A stretch of DNA of 64,000 nt, taken from assembly GCF_023078275.1 (NCBI RefSeq), contig NC_062988.1, positions 761,501-825,500 of the forward strand. Reading direction: 5' to 3'. Shown here piece after piece: positions 39,278 to 51,754 of the stretch. The DNA comes from Leguminivora glycinivorella. Lineage: Eukaryota > Arthropoda > Insecta > Lepidoptera > Tortricidae. The notes under the pieces were generated by a model. The model was not told where the DNA came from. It searched no databases and saw only the letters and a program-made list of their open reading frames with translations. The stretch's first letter is position 1, and every line of letters starts with the position of its first letter. The position numbers and the translations under genes were made by a program.

Positions 39278-40860
39278 AATGTGACACCAAACATTTCCTA
39301 GGCTAAGATTTTAAATATAAGGGACAGATTATGGCCATATACATAATATTATATATTTATTGTATGTATAAATACCATGGTGGCTTCTGTTTGTATGTAA
39401 AATACTTTCATTAAAACGTATTTACTCTTTTTAAAATGTATATATTATTTGTGTAAAAAATGTAAGCTATTTTTGTTTGCTGTATAATGTTGAGTCTCTA
39501 CACGTCTTTGGAAAGATATAATTGTTAGAAAAGAATTTGATAGTAGTAAATGCATCCCTTGAGGCATTTGATTTGTATATAAATCCAGTTTTTTTTTGTA
39601 TTTTATGTTTAATCTATCGTTCTGATGTAAATTATATATTTAGTGCCTCTTTAGGTGTAGTATTTATTTTTCCAAAGGTCTAGAGAAGGGGCGCGAGAGA
39701 TTTACTATAAATTGCGAATATGTACTTTTTGAAGTTGTGTTTTAAACTTTGAAAGCTATGTTTTCTCTAATATACGGACAGCTTTCAGTGTATTGGAATT
39801 GAAAGTGAAAAATATCGGGATTGGCAAATATACTTAAAGATTTTACATTCGTTGATATCGTGCCAACTAGGCACATAGTATTCAATTTAGACAGAGATTG
39901 TATATAAGTTTTTATTCTAAAATATAGTTTTTTTTTCTTTTATATTACGTGAAATGAACTGTACATATTTTCGGATTGGGATTAGTTAGTCTTTAACATA
40001 TAATTAATATCCTATATGAAATTAATGAAATTTCGTACTATATTTCATCAGCATTCAAAGTTGTCATACTATGATGAAAAGATTACAGCAAATTAAATAT
40101 ATCAATCTATATACAATACTTTTTATTATAGTGTAGGTATGCGGTTAGATAAAATGAAGTGTGGTCTACATATTCCTATTATGTTTGGTCATATGTATTT
40201 TTGTATATATTTTTGATGTGTTATAGTCTTAAAAATATTGTGCCTGTATATGTAAAGTTACTTAGATATTTTATATTCGCTTCATACTTATTCTGCGCTG
40301 TATGAGTATATCTGTGTATTCACTCAAATATATCGTATGAAAATCATCATATATATGTTCAAAAAAAACCAAAATATAATGTTTCTATTTTATTTAGTTC
40401 AATATTAAATTTAGGTTATATTGTGCATAATATAAAATCCATTTTTGAACCATTTTAATGTATAAACAAGAAACTAAAACTGTTGTTGTGATCTATTTAG
40501 TTACAGAGGAATTGTTAAAATTAAATTGAATATCTACGTCAACCTGTTTTTTTTTACACGAACACTAAATGGTAGTTGTCTATACTGTTTTAAAAACCTC
40601 TATTGAATCTACGTGTATTCATTTGGCAATTAAAAGTAGATTAAATATCATCAGAGGACAAACAATACTTAATAATCACTTAAGGGGCTCCACACGGTTT
40701 TCATAGATTTTTGACAAGTTTTGGGTTGAAACTCCTAAATTTCCACTACTGATAGAATTATAAGACTAACGGCCATCGGTTCTCCAATCTTTGATCTCTA
40801 ATCGTAAGAGCCAAATTAAAAAAAAATGAATACTAATTTTTTAAGGTTTTTTTTAAACAT
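39278..40860. other. Very AT-rich region rich in TGTATATA and ATTTA motifs; no gene seen
   Basis: TGTATATA-type (Pumilio-like) and ATTTA motifs are frequent, as in long insect 3' UTRs, but this composition alone would also give them. No open frame over 60 codons is convincing. Confidence 0.35.
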
Positions 40861-40864
40861 GGTC

Positions 40865-41040
40865 TAAAAAATTAAAATTTTGAAAAAAACCTCCGACCGT
40901 GACATAGTAGTCCGATTTTCATGAAACATGGCTAAGAACACACCCGACTAACTCAGCTTAGCTTAGCCAAGTTTTATGAAAATCGGTCTACCAAGTACTA
41001 TGTCGCGGTCGGGGATTTTTCAAAATTTTAATTTTGTGGT
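40865..41040. repeat. Foldback related to the CCCCGACGC repeat family
   Basis: AAATTAAAATTTTGAAAAAA, 'ccgaccgtgacatagta' and 'gattttcatgaaacatggct' are inverted as 'gttttatgaaaatcggtcta', 'tactatgtcgcggtcgggg' and 'tttttcaaaattttaatttt'. The same blocks are single in 44903-45000 and 60570-60650. Confidence 0.7.
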
Positions 41041-41875
41041 TATGTTATAGTGAAGGGTGTTACATACTTCATGTATCAATATGTTTGGATTTACCTTTGA
41101 CTTTTCTAAAACATCAAGACAGATTTTAATTTTATACTAAAAGTTATGACCAAAAAACCAGTTTTTGACCCTAAAATTGCCAAATATCACAGAAACAATG
41201 AGCTGTGAAGTAATTATGAGATACTATTTTGTTTAAAGACGATGCTGTTAATATGATAGGCTTTAGAAACTATCATAATATCAATGGATTCAAATCGAAG
41301 ATCATTGGCGTAGGGAACGCCCTTAAAAATCTTAAAATAGTGATAGGACTTTTAACTCATACCTACGAGTATATATATGGTTATGTACATAAAAATAAAA
41401 AAAGAACCCTTTACATCACTTTGTTGTCCCTGTTGACTCCATGGGCGAAAATCGCGCCGGACATAATCTAGCACGGTAACCGTACAAATAATTCCCAAAA
41501 ATATGGGTAATCATATAAATATGGCAACATTCGAGATTGTGTTTCACTTAAATGCCTTGTATCCAAAGCAGGTAATTAATTAAAAAAATGACAGCAAAAT
41601 GACAACTAATGACAGCTAAAATGTTGCTAGGGATAAAAACAAACACTCACGCATAGCATATTTAAGCACGGTCTAATTTTAATTGTTTTTGTAAAGCACC
41701 AGTTAACAACTTTTTATCCCAGAAAATGTACAATTACTATGAATATTATTTTCTAAGTTTCACGTTATTCATGCTATATGTTTATAATAAAATAAATATT
41801 TATAAAATTATGACATAATGACATGTGGCAACTGTACACGTGAGTTCGTAACGTGACTTTCGTATAGCAACATTT
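41041..41875. other. Intergenic AT-rich stretch, no gene seen
   Basis: The frame at 41229-41471 has no recognisable domain. This may be the spacer between BLTP3 and a following gene. Confidence 0.4.
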
Positions 41876-42150
41876 TTAGTGATGGCCGATGGTTCAGTTG
41901 GAAGGGATGCTAAAACGACCGTTGCCGAAATTTAGTGTTAATTTAATCACGTTTCCAATCCGTCAGTGTTTAAAAGTGAATGAAATTAATCAGGAAAAAC
42001 GTTTCCCGTGCATTAGTGTTTTGCGTGTCAGTTAAATTGCTTGTGTGGTACGGTGCTGAATGTTTTTGTGTCGTTTATAATAATAGGATCAGTGGAAGAT
42101 TCGTTATATTGGATTACGGACGGTGTTTATTTAATTTTCGAGAAATAAAG
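41876..42150 (+). promoter_or_regulatory. Candidate promoter and non-coding first exon of a downstream gene
   Basis: 'Tttagtgatggccgatggttcagttgg' has a GATGGC-type core near initiator-like TCAGTT, and TCAGTG follows at 41962. Composition changes from very AT-rich to mixed. 'cgagaaataaag|gtgagt' at 42150-42151 is a consensus splice donor. The stretch has no long frame, as expected of a 5' UTR exon. No later exon is found up to 64000, so this remains a suggestion. Confidence 0.3.
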
Positions 42151-42159
42151 GTGAGTTTT

Positions 42160-43500
42160 TTATTTGGATTGCGCTAGCACAGGTTGAGGGCAGGTTTGCC
42201 ACGAAAGCTGACGCGTGATCGTCGGATCGTTTCGTCTTGGCTCTCGGCCGGGTCTGAGATAACGGAAGATTAGAGATGGTGTAGAATTTGATAAGATACT
42301 TTTATATCGTTTAAATAACCATTTGTTGAATTTGTAGACAGTTATAATCATTTTCTTTAGTATATTTTAACACATAGTAGTGGATTTTAAAATATTTTTT
42401 TTAAATATTAAAACAACCAATTACAAATGTATGTTTTAATGAGGTGATTAGATCAATCATTTTATTGAAACAGGCACACGTATTATCTTCGATTCGTATT
42501 ACATTAGTAGGCAACAGATAAATCATTGTAGACATCAGCTGATTGTTCGTTTCCAAAACAATCATGAACCAAAAGACAGAAAATGATTGTATTACTATCA
42601 TGTTAGTTAAAGATAACACACAAAGTCAATGACAATACGTACACAACTGCTTCTTTTTGTTATTTTTACAAATTAATACCTGATTTACAGTAAGTTGCCT
42701 AAGACATTACATTTGAGTGACACAATAAAATTGTTATTAGAAATATTATTCATCTGAAACACAACTCATTAACAGTGTTGTTCTCAGCTTGCTGTTATCT
42801 ACAAATGCCTTACCTTATACTCTTACCTGGCATCAAACTTCAAAGCATCTGTTTTGATGGCAGGAGCCCTGCCACAAACCTACTACTCAGCTATATATAA
42901 GAGTGACTGTCACAATAACTCTCAGCTGATGGCTACATTTAGCAATGTTTTTTGCATTGTATTTGTTTGCTGTCAAGAGGTAACTATAATACCGTCATCT
43001 GCAATAACATCTTACTATTTGAAGGCTAGCGGCAGACCATACAGATGGGTTGAATATTAAAAAATCTGTGGGCCCAATCTGGACCCCAATTGCCAAAGAT
43101 AGGGACATGTGGAAATCGATGTAGGAGGCCTTCACCCAAAAAGGCTCTTATATACCAGCATAATTAAAAAAATAATGTAAATTTGTAATATGTGCAATTA
43201 GAATAAAATGCATTTTTATTTTATTCCATTTATTTGAAGGCTATTAAATCTTATTTCTAGAGCCATCGTAGTGGGTTACCTCAGGCAACTGTACTTAAGT
43301 CTAAGATATTTTTAAAATATATTAAGAGAGATGAGACCAGTTTAGCTGTCAGGGCATTTTTATTAATTGTATACACAAATTTATTTTCAAAATCCCAACC
43401 TTCTATGAAATTGAGTATATGAGAGTTTTTGTGTTTTGAGTGGTGATTGTTACCAGAAATTATTTATGCCAGGCTTCTTCACAGTTACCTTACTTTATCA
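42160..43500. other. AT-rich sequence without recognised gene
   Basis: 42854-43060 has an open frame (MMAGALPQTYYSAIYKSDCH...) with no family resemblance. 42990-43190 ('gacccaatctggacc', 'ccagcataattaaaaaaata', 'aataaaatg') looks like a LINE 3' end, but I cannot name it. Confidence 0.35.
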
Positions 43501-43539
43501 GAATCATACTATCTCTATCTTTCTTCTTCTTCCTCGTTC

Positions 43540-43795
43540 CCTCAATGCTGAGGATCGCGACCACAAGTAGCGTGTCTCCATTGAACGCGGTCATAAGCCA
43601 TGTGGACTGCACGGTATAGGCTGCCGCCAGTCGACTTCTTCACACAGTCAGACCATCTCTTACGAGCCCCACCCCAAGCGCGTTTACCATTCATTCGCCC
43701 CAAGATGATACACTTCTCCATATTATGCATTGGTGATCTCATGATGTGACCGAAAAATCTAAGGGTTCTCTCCTGGCATATTTTATTTCTCTATC
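43540..43795 (-). pseudogene. LINE reverse transcriptase C-terminal fragment
   Basis: The minus frame reads RTLRFFGHIMRSPMHNMEKC, then ILGRMNGKRAWGGARKRWSD and CVKKSTG...YDRVQWRHAT, ending at a stop near 43542. 'F.GH..R......ILG...G.+..GR.+.RW.D..+..' is the characteristic end of endonuclease-type LINE ORF2. The rest of the element is not found next to it. Confidence 0.7.
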
Positions 43796-44319
43796 TTTAC
43801 ATATTTAACAAAGTGTAAACAGTAGTCTGTTTCGTTTAGCAGTTCGTTCGTCATTAACAGTTCTTAAAAAAAAGCTGATTTGACTAGTAGGAAACTAGCC
43901 TATTTCCATAGACTCCTGCTGCGTGACGTGATGTTGATAATGTGTCTGTTACCTGCCTGTGGTTGATGACCTGGTCCTTAGGTGGAGGTAGGTAGGTGGT
44001 TTTTGCAGTCTATGGGTAGTTAAATACATAATATTTATCTAAGTAGGTACCTACACTAGTTCGTAGCTAAATACCTACATAGACTTGCATAGCCCAAGAA
44101 TCTAGACAGGTATTATTGGAATTTGGAAATTGGCTAGCACGACCAAGGCCGCCTGTCGCTACTAGGTAAGCTAACCTAACCTGGATATTGGTAACAATGC
44201 TTAGTACGGAACAGGCGACCTTAATACGTATTGCGTTGAATAGTTCCAAGCAAAATGCTTAGATTTACCAAACCAGTTCTAAAATAGTGGAAGAAAAAAA
44301 TAAGTTTGTTTATATCCAT

Positions 44320-44480
44320 ACTAATATTATACATGGGAAAGTGTGTGATGTGTGTCTGTCTGTTGGTCTGTCTTTCACGGCATAACGGAGCGACGAATCG
44401 ACGTGATTTTTTAAGTGGAGATAGTTAAGGGGATGGTGAGTGACATAGGCTACTTTTTGTCTCTTTGTAATCCCCCACTT
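44320..44480 (-). repeat. Retroposon tail family 'cgcggcttcgctcgc', reverse copy
   Basis: 'Tatacatgggaaagtgtgtg', 'ggcataacggagcgacgaat' and 'ataggctactttttgtctct' are the complement of 5800-5945. It ends exactly where the GC-rich foldback at 44484 begins. Confidence 0.7.
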
Positions 44481-44483
44481 CCC

Positions 44484-44656
44484 TAAGGGACCGGCCACAT
44501 CAGAGCGTCGCGTGTCTCGGGGCGCGCAACGGACGTCCGCGCCACGCCACCTGAGTGTAATTCAAAAAACGTCTCCTCAGTACATTTTGTATAGGAAGGA
44601 CGTAAGACGCGCCGCCAGGCGGCGCGGCGCGCGCCACGCCGCCGCCACGCCACCCT
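44484..44656. mobile_element. GC-rich foldback MITE 'gaccggccacaccagagcgtcgcg', copy 1 (one arm)
   Basis: 'Gtcgcgtgtctcggggcgcg', 'gtgtaattcaaaaaacgtct', 'cagtacattttgtataggaa' and 'ggacgtaagacgcgc' are shared with 45488 and 60045. The right arm is reduced to 'ggcgcggcgcgcgcc...gccacc'. Confidence 0.65.
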
Positions 44657-44902
44657 AAAAGGTTGCATGGAGTGTTCCGCAAATTACGAATTTAACGCGA
44701 CCGAAGGCGCCGAAAAGCCAGTTAGATTACATTTAACAACATTGATAGTACCATCCCATCTCGATCCGTGGGTGTCGTGTAAGGCGACTAAAGGAAAACT
44801 GATGTCGGCAAATATGCACATGAGCAAGGCTCGCTGTATCCTTCGCGAGGTCCTTGCTTACGAAGTACGCTCCGCCAACATAATAGTAACAAACAACCTA
44901 AC
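44657..44902. other. Mixed-composition stretch with open frame, not recognised
   Basis: 44667-44921 is open in plus (MECSANYEFNATEGAEKPVR, then LHLTTLIVPSHLDPWVSCKA). The segment 'gggtgtcgtgtaaggcgactaaag' resembles repeat text such as the 'tgggtgtcgtagaagtcgact' of the TATG-tailed family. I do not call a gene. Confidence 0.3.
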
Positions 44903-45118
44903 CACAAAATCAAAATTTTGAAAAAAAAAAACCCCGATAGCGGACCGATTCTCATGAAACAGGGTAATAAACACTCCCGACTAATTCAGCTCTCAAACAA
45001 AAAAAAATCTAAATCGGTTCATCCATTCGGGAGCTACGATGCCACAGACACACACACAAACAAACAGACAGACTGGTCAAAGTTATAACACCCCGTCGTT
45101 TTTGCGTCGGGGGTTAAA
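44903..45118 (-). repeat. CCCCGACGC repeat family, reverse copy
   Basis: 'Attctcatgaaacagggtaa', 'cactcccgactaattcagct', 'aaatcggttcatccattcgg', (ACAC/ACAG)n and 'ataacaccccgtcgttttt' are the complement of 60415-60650. Confidence 0.7.
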
Positions 45119-45487
45119 AAATAACAACATTATTTTGGGGGTGCTGTACACTTTCTCCATACAATGTTATTTTATTTTCCATGACGTTTACCCGATCGAG
45201 CGAGCAACGTATTCTCAATCGTCAAAAACGCACGGTACACGCTCAACTATTGCGATTAATGCCACAGACCGGTTTTCTCACAGTCAAATCAAAAATATTA
45301 ACGCATTGATCGACCTTATGTTATTCTTATAAGATACAAATTGAGTTTACTCCGATAGCTTGTAATTTGCATGTTATCAAACTTATCGGCGACACTGAGG
45401 GATTGAAGGACAACGGAAAACGCCAATGATGTAGATTACATAGGATTTATTGCTTGTAGCAGCTATCCTAAATACCTTGTTTAATGC

Positions 45488-45689
45488 ATAAGGCAGCGTC
45501 CCCACTTAGGCGTCGTGTGTCTCGCGGCGCGCAACGGACGTCTTCGCCACGCCGCCTCAATGTAATTCAAAAAACGTCTCCTCAGTACATTTTGTATAGG
45601 AAGGACGTAAGACGTGCCCCCAGGCGGCGCGGCGCGCGCCACGCCGCGACGGCGAGACACGCGACGCCTAAGTGGGGACGCTGCCTTAT
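45488..45689. mobile_element. GC-rich foldback MITE, copy 2, with ATAAGGCAGCGTCCCCAC ends
   Basis: ATAAGGCAGCGTCCCCACTT is inverted as AAGTGGGGACGCTGCCTTAT, and pairing continues through AGGCGTCG and GTGTCTCG. The interior 'aattcaaaaaacgtctcctc', 'agtacattttgtataggaag' is shared with copies 1 and 3, although the outer ends differ from them. Confidence 0.75.
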
Positions 45690-45699
45690 AAATTCGCAC

Positions 45700-46290
45700 T
45701 GTAGTCTATCTTGCTTGCGAAATATTTATATAGTATCCTTTGGTAGGGCTTCTGTATAAAGAGTGTCAATATACTATACTTACGTACAATAATGTTAATG
45801 ATTTATTACCTACGGAATTATTGCGGATCTTCTTACATTCTCGTTGCATGAATCACGACACGACTGCCATATACATAATAACGCTGTCATCGCATGCCAG
45901 TATTGTAATCATTGCCTTCATTAATACATTATAAAAACCTTGCTTACGCAGCGATGCAGCAATCGCAGCGGTTAAATCATTGGTCCATCACTTATCCGGC
46001 GATATACTGGATAAACAATTACACAACATGTACTATTATATATTCTGTGACAACATCATGAAGTGTTTCAGTAGGACTCAGTGGCGTGGCGATGGCATGA
46101 AAATTTTCGTCGATAAAGCCGAAGGGGGTTTCGGGATCTGTTTGTATGGACTTCTACGGATACTGGAGAATTTTAGGGAACCCGTAGGGAATCGAGTTGT
46201 ATCGACGCCCCGCCACTGGCTAGGACTGTATAATATTATTGTTTTTACCTAAGTGCGTAATTTGGTTATATATATTTATATTTATAATAA
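45700..46290. other. AT-rich stretch, no gene seen
   Basis: 45980-46252 is open in plus, but the sequence 'cagtggcgtggcgatggcat...cgacgccccgccactgg' contains an inverted pair and reads as repeat. Nothing else is supported. Confidence 0.35.
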
Positions 46291-46295
46291 ATGAT

Positions 46296-46416
46296 TATTA
46301 TCCGATCCGATATCGGGCCGATATTCCATACATTACAGACAGACGCCATCATCTTAGATTTTTTCCATTGGAAATCCTTCCGACATCCGATATCGGATCG
46401 GATAATGTGAAAACGG
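46296..46416. mobile_element. Foldback MITE 'TTATCCGATCCGATATCGG', copy 1
   Basis: TTATCCGATCCGATATCGG pairs with CCGATATCGGATCGGATAA. The second copy, 61248-61372, extends the ends to GTTTTCACATTATCCGATC. Confidence 0.7.
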
Positions 46417-46904
46417 ACTTATTCGACGTTTCAGCTTGAATTGCACTGCACCACTTGCACCAGTGGGCTATTTCACCACAGTGACATTGACACTGACAAT
46501 TCTGTGCCTATTTCTGGGTTGATAAGTAACATTGACCCTCAGCGTCAACATTTCCTTATTAAACAGGCAATGTACGGTGAAGTGTCACTGTCGGGTGAAA
46601 ATTGTCACAGTTGTTAAATAAGCCACAGCGGTGACGTCTCAGCAAAATGTTAACGGAGAATCTTTATGAAATTTGAATATCTATGAATATATTTGACAAG
46701 TCGACCGTAAAGTCACTGGACGGACATGCCACTGTACGGAAATTGTTTGAGTATCTTGTCGCGAACGTCATGTTACGCATGAACATATGTATATATTGTA
46801 TACCTATTACGCATGTATCGATCTGTATGTCTTGTATGACTGGGGAAATCTGGCACAACACAACCAATTGGATGTGCCAGACTTCCCCAAATATGCCTTA
46901 ATTG

Positions 46905-47115
46905 GGGGTATTCAATACCCAAAACAGAGAACGTGAAACTGCTCATGCTGAAGTTTAAGTGCTAAACTTATCAGTCAAGGGGTGGAAAATAAACGAGGTT
47001 GCTAGCCCATCGCCCACTCGGCAATTTAATCCATATCCCATTCGACTTCTACGCACAAGGGGAAAGAGGGTAGCGAAATTCTTAACCCGTCAGCAAACGG
47101 GGAACGATTGGGGGT
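46905..47115 (-). repeat. TATG-tailed repeat family, diverged reverse copy
   Basis: 'Gagaacgtgaaactgctcat', 'ctagcccatcgcccactcgg', 'aatccatatcccattcgact' and 'gaaattcttaacccgtcag' follow the order of 18170-18360. Preceded by the pair 'tgggcacaacac...caaccaattggatgtgcca', which is inverted. Confidence 0.55.
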
Positions 47116-47119
47116 GAAA

Positions 47120-49850
47120 ATATAAATTTTGTTAAAGTATAATCATCAAATTGCCTCAACGTAGGTCAAGCACTCCAATGCCGTCCGGTGCTACGCTACA
47201 TGAAATTTGGAACATACTTCATAAATCACTCTTTACGCTAGTTTATCATTAGGGGAGCAGTTTTATAAACGACTGTTACTGTAATAAAAACAGCCTTTTT
47301 AAAATTAATTTGATATTGAAAACTTCCGTTTGACGTACAAACGATTGTCGACATTATACTTAACATTAAACGATGACTTTTAGCCATCGTGGGACAGTCT
47401 ACATCTGAAACATCTTTTCCAGCCGACTAATTGTAAATATTGTCTAGATACCTGTTTTTATTCCATTGATTCATGTTCTCATTTTTTAAGCATTTACGCC
47501 TCTGGTATTTTTTGCGAGATTAACCGGTTATAGACTTCATCAATCAAAAAAAGCTTGCCATAAAAACTAGATAATAGAGATTTAAAAATTACAGGTTGAC
47601 ACTTAGCTTCTAATTGGAATAAATTATTTTTTTACATGGACAACAATTTTTTTCGCGTCAAAAGATGTTGAAGCAAATAATTTGATGTAACGCATTACTT
47701 CGCTTATTAATTAGTATGATCTTCTTATACATATTATGATGCCCATTAAATCTTTCTTTATTATATTTTCTATAAAGTTCGGTTTAGCATAGAAAAAGAA
47801 AGATTCCTTGATCTCCCTTTTTCCCACGCTGTCAACCGCTTGGGTTTGACAACTGCGCTAGTGTTGTTGTAAGTCTTCATTTGCCGCTTAACAATAGCTA
47901 TCTGGGCAATCTCTATCACCGTTTTCTCATGTTTTGGCTAGTTGGCCACACTGATAGCGGCCAAACGCTAAATATAAATGATAACCTCGCCGTCTTTCGC
48001 AATCCGCACTTTCCAGCGCCAGTTCCGAACACGTTGAACAAACTAATGATTGTGGAAGCACGCTCCAGCGCCCAATTGCAACACTCTTTCCGGAAACCGA
48101 ACGCACCCATCCGACATTGCAAATTGCAATGAACCTCGCGTTTTCGACAACGATTAGAAACTCTCCCGGATTTTCAGTTTAATAAAGGATATCTGCAATT
48201 TAGGCAACTTTCGGGGATGTTGCACGCCGAGGCAGTCGAAATTAATTTACTGTGTAATAATTGCAGTCAGAGCGGAACGGATATCAATGCAGTCAGGTAA
48301 TTCTCCGCTTTAAGGCAATGACCTCGTCCATATCAAGAATCGGCAAGGTTAGCCGAAAGGAGACAACATTTTCTAGATAAGTAAATAAACCAATAGGGGT
48401 CAAGTACCATTCAAATCAGCTCCTTTTTTTAGAACTGTCAAAACGCACGCGCGTTAGTGTGAAATTTATATGAAATTCAATGACGTCACGGCAGTAACTG
48501 TCTGAGTTACTGACTTACTCATGTTAGTTATGTACGATGTATCTATAAAATATAAATTGTATTTAAAACTAATTGCAGTCTACATTTTCCATGAATCTTA
48601 TAGTGCTTTATTTCATGCTTGATGTGATATGATTTAATTTAAATGCTAATTACATTTCTGTCTGAGCTATTGTTTTATGAAGTTAGCATTTCTATAATTG
48701 GACGAAACTTTAATCTGGGTTTGTAGGTTACAAAGTATCATAATTTTACAAGGTTACAAATGTTATAATATTATCATCAGTAAAATAAATCTAACACGTA
48801 GTTTCCTTGCTGGTACATCCCACAATGCCTTTATCAGAAACACCCACTATTTGTAAACCAATAAAGTTCCGATACCACCTGTATCGGCTTTTTTGTTATG
48901 TAAATAGTAATTTCTCTCCGAGCGTGGGCCGTGGTATTTTAATGGGAGGCCGGTTGCAGACGAGTTCTCGGTCTACCTGCCCGGTCAGACCTAGTCGTGC
49001 ATTGCCGTGCCAACCGCGATTTTAGAACGTTTGTGGATTCGAAACTTAAAACTAGGCAACTTTAGGTCTAACTTACACGGCGCGCGAACGAATGTACGAT
49101 TTTAGTAACAATCAAATAGGGCCTTATAGTTTGTGAATTAGATTTAGAGTTATTTAGATGATTGACGATAGTCTTACATCGAAATGACGATTTGCACTGC
49201 GGTATTTGATGGGTCATAGGTCAACTTTTAAGAATCGGAATTGGAATATTTAAGTTCAAAGACTACTGACGAAAGGAGAATGGGTGACAGAATGGGACGA
49301 ATTGAAAAACTTAACAAAATACGAATGGGACAATCCAAGTCCAAGACTACACCGCACACAACACGCACGCATATCTTTTCACATACCATTGCTGCGTTTG
49401 TTCAATACGCACCAACTATGGAGCAAACGCGGCAATGGTATGTGAATTGCTGGCAATTGTGTTGCCCGTGTATTATAACAGCACCTTAAGATCCGTCAGC
49501 AATTTCGTAATTTTCTAATGGCGTGTCTCCCCCAACATCATTTAGCGCTGTTTTCATTATTAAACGCATTGCTCCGCCAATAATTGGAGAAAATCAAACG
49601 CGTTTCCTGTAAACGCTTATATCTTGGTAATTGCTAGTGTGAAATGCTTAACACTGTGGAACGAATTAAAGGCATCTTGCACTAACAAGAATAATGACAG
49701 CCTGACAGGAAAGAATAGAGATTAAAAAGTAGCAACATTGTAGTGTCGTCCCGTTTTCCTACATCTGAAAGGTCTTTTTTTTCTCAATTCAAGCTGTTGG
49801 GATAGACTATAATTATGTGAGCGTCAGGACCCCTGGACCACTACAGATAT
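47120..49850. other. 2.7 kb without recognised gene or strong repeat
   Basis: 48405-48640 is a second copy of the 13820-14060 repeat (TCAAATCAGCTCCTTTTTTT, GACGTCACGG). 47815-48180 is less AT-rich and open in plus for 83 codons, but without recognisable domain or splice context. A TTTGAATACCATTGC-like pair, 'cataccattgctgcgtttgt' and 'aacgcggcaatggtatgtga', at 49382-49445 is inverted and suggests a small MITE. Confidence 0.35.
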
Positions 49851-49882
49851 TTGATGTTTAGTACATACTAAAATTTAGTACC

Positions 49883-50706
49883 TATTTGATACTATTTGGT
49901 ACCTGAGTACATATATTTGGTACCTCCACTGATATCGAAAAATCGAGCGAATAAAGTGGCCAGACATTCCGACGTCAGGATGTCTGGACCATTTTTGGTT
50001 TACATAGTTCTAGACAACACTACTAATTGATATCTTAGTCAATATTTACTACCTATTTGGTACCTGTCAATATATTTTTTTCAAATTTTTTTGGTAATAT
50101 AAAAGTTATGACGGAATTTAAAGTTGTGAGCCCGGTCGTGCCGTTGAGTATAGCGCCTGTCAAAAGTATTTCAAATCCGCCTGCCCTCCTGGCGAGACAA
50201 CTTAAATAGGGCATTTAGTTTTAGGCACTCGCACATCATCTCTACTACTGACTAGTGGCATTAATATAGTCGAAATATAAAAGTAATTAATGTAATTACA
50301 CTAGTTTTCCATTTTCCTCCTGGGAGACCTAAAAACGTGGCAACAGTTGGGCAAATTCTAGGGGGGAAATAGCATAAACTCTTATAATTAACAGCGTCAT
50401 TGGTAATATTGGTATATAGGATGTATTTTGATGATGTGGACCAGTCTATGGTCCACGAGCTCCGTTATAAGGGTTTATCATATAAATAAACCACTGCTTT
50501 CGGTAACATTTGTTTTTTGCATCGATTAGTGTCAATTATGAATTAAGAATAAATACAAACATCAAATCAATCATCTACTATCAGTACCTACAACCACAAT
50601 GCCGCCAAATCTGACGTCAGAATGTCTGGCCACTTTATTCGCTCGATTTTTCGATATCAGTGGAGGTACCAAATATATGTACTCAGGTACCAAATAGTAT
50701 CAAATA
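49883..50706. mobile_element. TIR element with ~105 bp inverted ends (TATTTGATACTATTTGG)
   Basis: TATTTGATACTATTTGGTAC and the following ~85 bases (CCACTGATATCGAAAAATCG, AGCGAATAAAGTGGCCAGAC) are inverted at 50603-50706. The centre is ~610 bases without a long frame. The superfamily is unknown. Confidence 0.75.
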
Positions 50707-50873
50707 AGGCTTCGCTCGCGTTAGAAAGAGACAAAAAGTAGCCTATGTCACTCTCCATCCCTTCAACTATCTCCACTTAAAAAATCACGTCAATTCGTCG
50801 CTCCGTTTTGCCGTGAAAGACGGGCAAACAAACAGACACACACACTTTCCCATTTATAATATTAGTATGGATC
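50706..50873 (+). repeat. Retroposon tail family 'cgcggcttcgctcgc', forward copy
   Basis: 'Ggcttcgctcgcgttagaaa' to 'ccatttataatattagtatg'. It abuts the right end of the 49883-50706 element with no gap, so one is likely inserted at the edge of the other. Confidence 0.75.
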
Positions 50874-50879
50874 TTGGAG

Positions 50880-51430
50880 TAAATTAGCTAACGGCTTAAG
50901 CAGCGGCCGGCCTAAGTACTAGGTACTAATTTACTTAAACAAAATAGGCACTAGGCACTCTACTTTTACATTAATTTGCACCTAAAGTTACAAATTAAAC
51001 GAAATCGTGTATAACATCTGTTGTTGCGTCCGCTGCACCGTTGTGCTCAAATAACTCATGTAAAAACACATAAATATTGTGATGATAATTAGAAAACAGT
51101 GATTCTTTTTTCCCATACAAATTGTTCCTACCTGACAACTTGACAATGACGTGACGTTAATGACAGGTGCGTTCCAAACTTACATTAATGAGGGATGCGT
51201 TCCAAACGCATTGTGATTTTATTAATTTATCTTGGCAAAATAATGTGAAAATTAGTAATTATTCCGTTAAAGAAATAAGAAATAATACTAAATCGGAACG
51301 CACACGTCTGTTACAGCTATTTTAAGTAGTATGGAGATTAGAAATATAAGGAGCGAAGGCGTAAGAGTATCAGAAGTGCACATATAAAAAAAAAAGATAG
51401 GTGGCGCTGCAATAGCAGGTAGATAAGGGT
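50880..51430. other. No gene seen
   Basis: 51120-51220 repeats 'tgacgtgacgttaatgacagg' and 'gcgttccaaac' at close range (two GCGTTCCAAAC). Otherwise featureless AT-rich sequence. Confidence 0.35.
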
Positions 51431-51439
51431 TTGACAATC

Positions 51440-51530
51440 TCTTAGCCTTCTCGGTAGTGACCCCGCCTACGGAGCAAGAGGTCCCGGGTTCAAATCCTGA
51501 TGAGATCTTTTTTATTTTTTTCTACTAATA
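51440..51530 (+). repeat. tRNA-derived SINE head
   Basis: 'Cttagccttctcggtagtga' with A box likeness, 'ccccgcctacggagcaagag' and B box GGTTCAAATCC followed by a T-rich run. Related to the head of 6977-7230. The stem pairing is imperfect, so it is not a tRNA gene. Confidence 0.55.
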
Positions 51531-51754
51531 TTTTTCTTGAATTCTTTTATTTTTTTAATGTCCAAAAATATTTTGTTTTGTTACAACTTTTCGAAATTTC
51601 ATTCGCAAGACTTACAACATTACCTAAGAATCCTAAGATGGGGCAAACAATGTAAAAGGGCTTAAATTAACATTTGTCTGAATAATACAATAAATAAACA
51701 CAAATAAAATACACAAAAAGAAAATGTATATAAAAAAAACAAAAAGCAAAAAGA

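Noticed and set aside
47881..48132. 83-codon frame in a less AT-rich stretch
   Set aside because: Open on both strands, with no recognisable domain, no initiation or splice context and no repeat partner.
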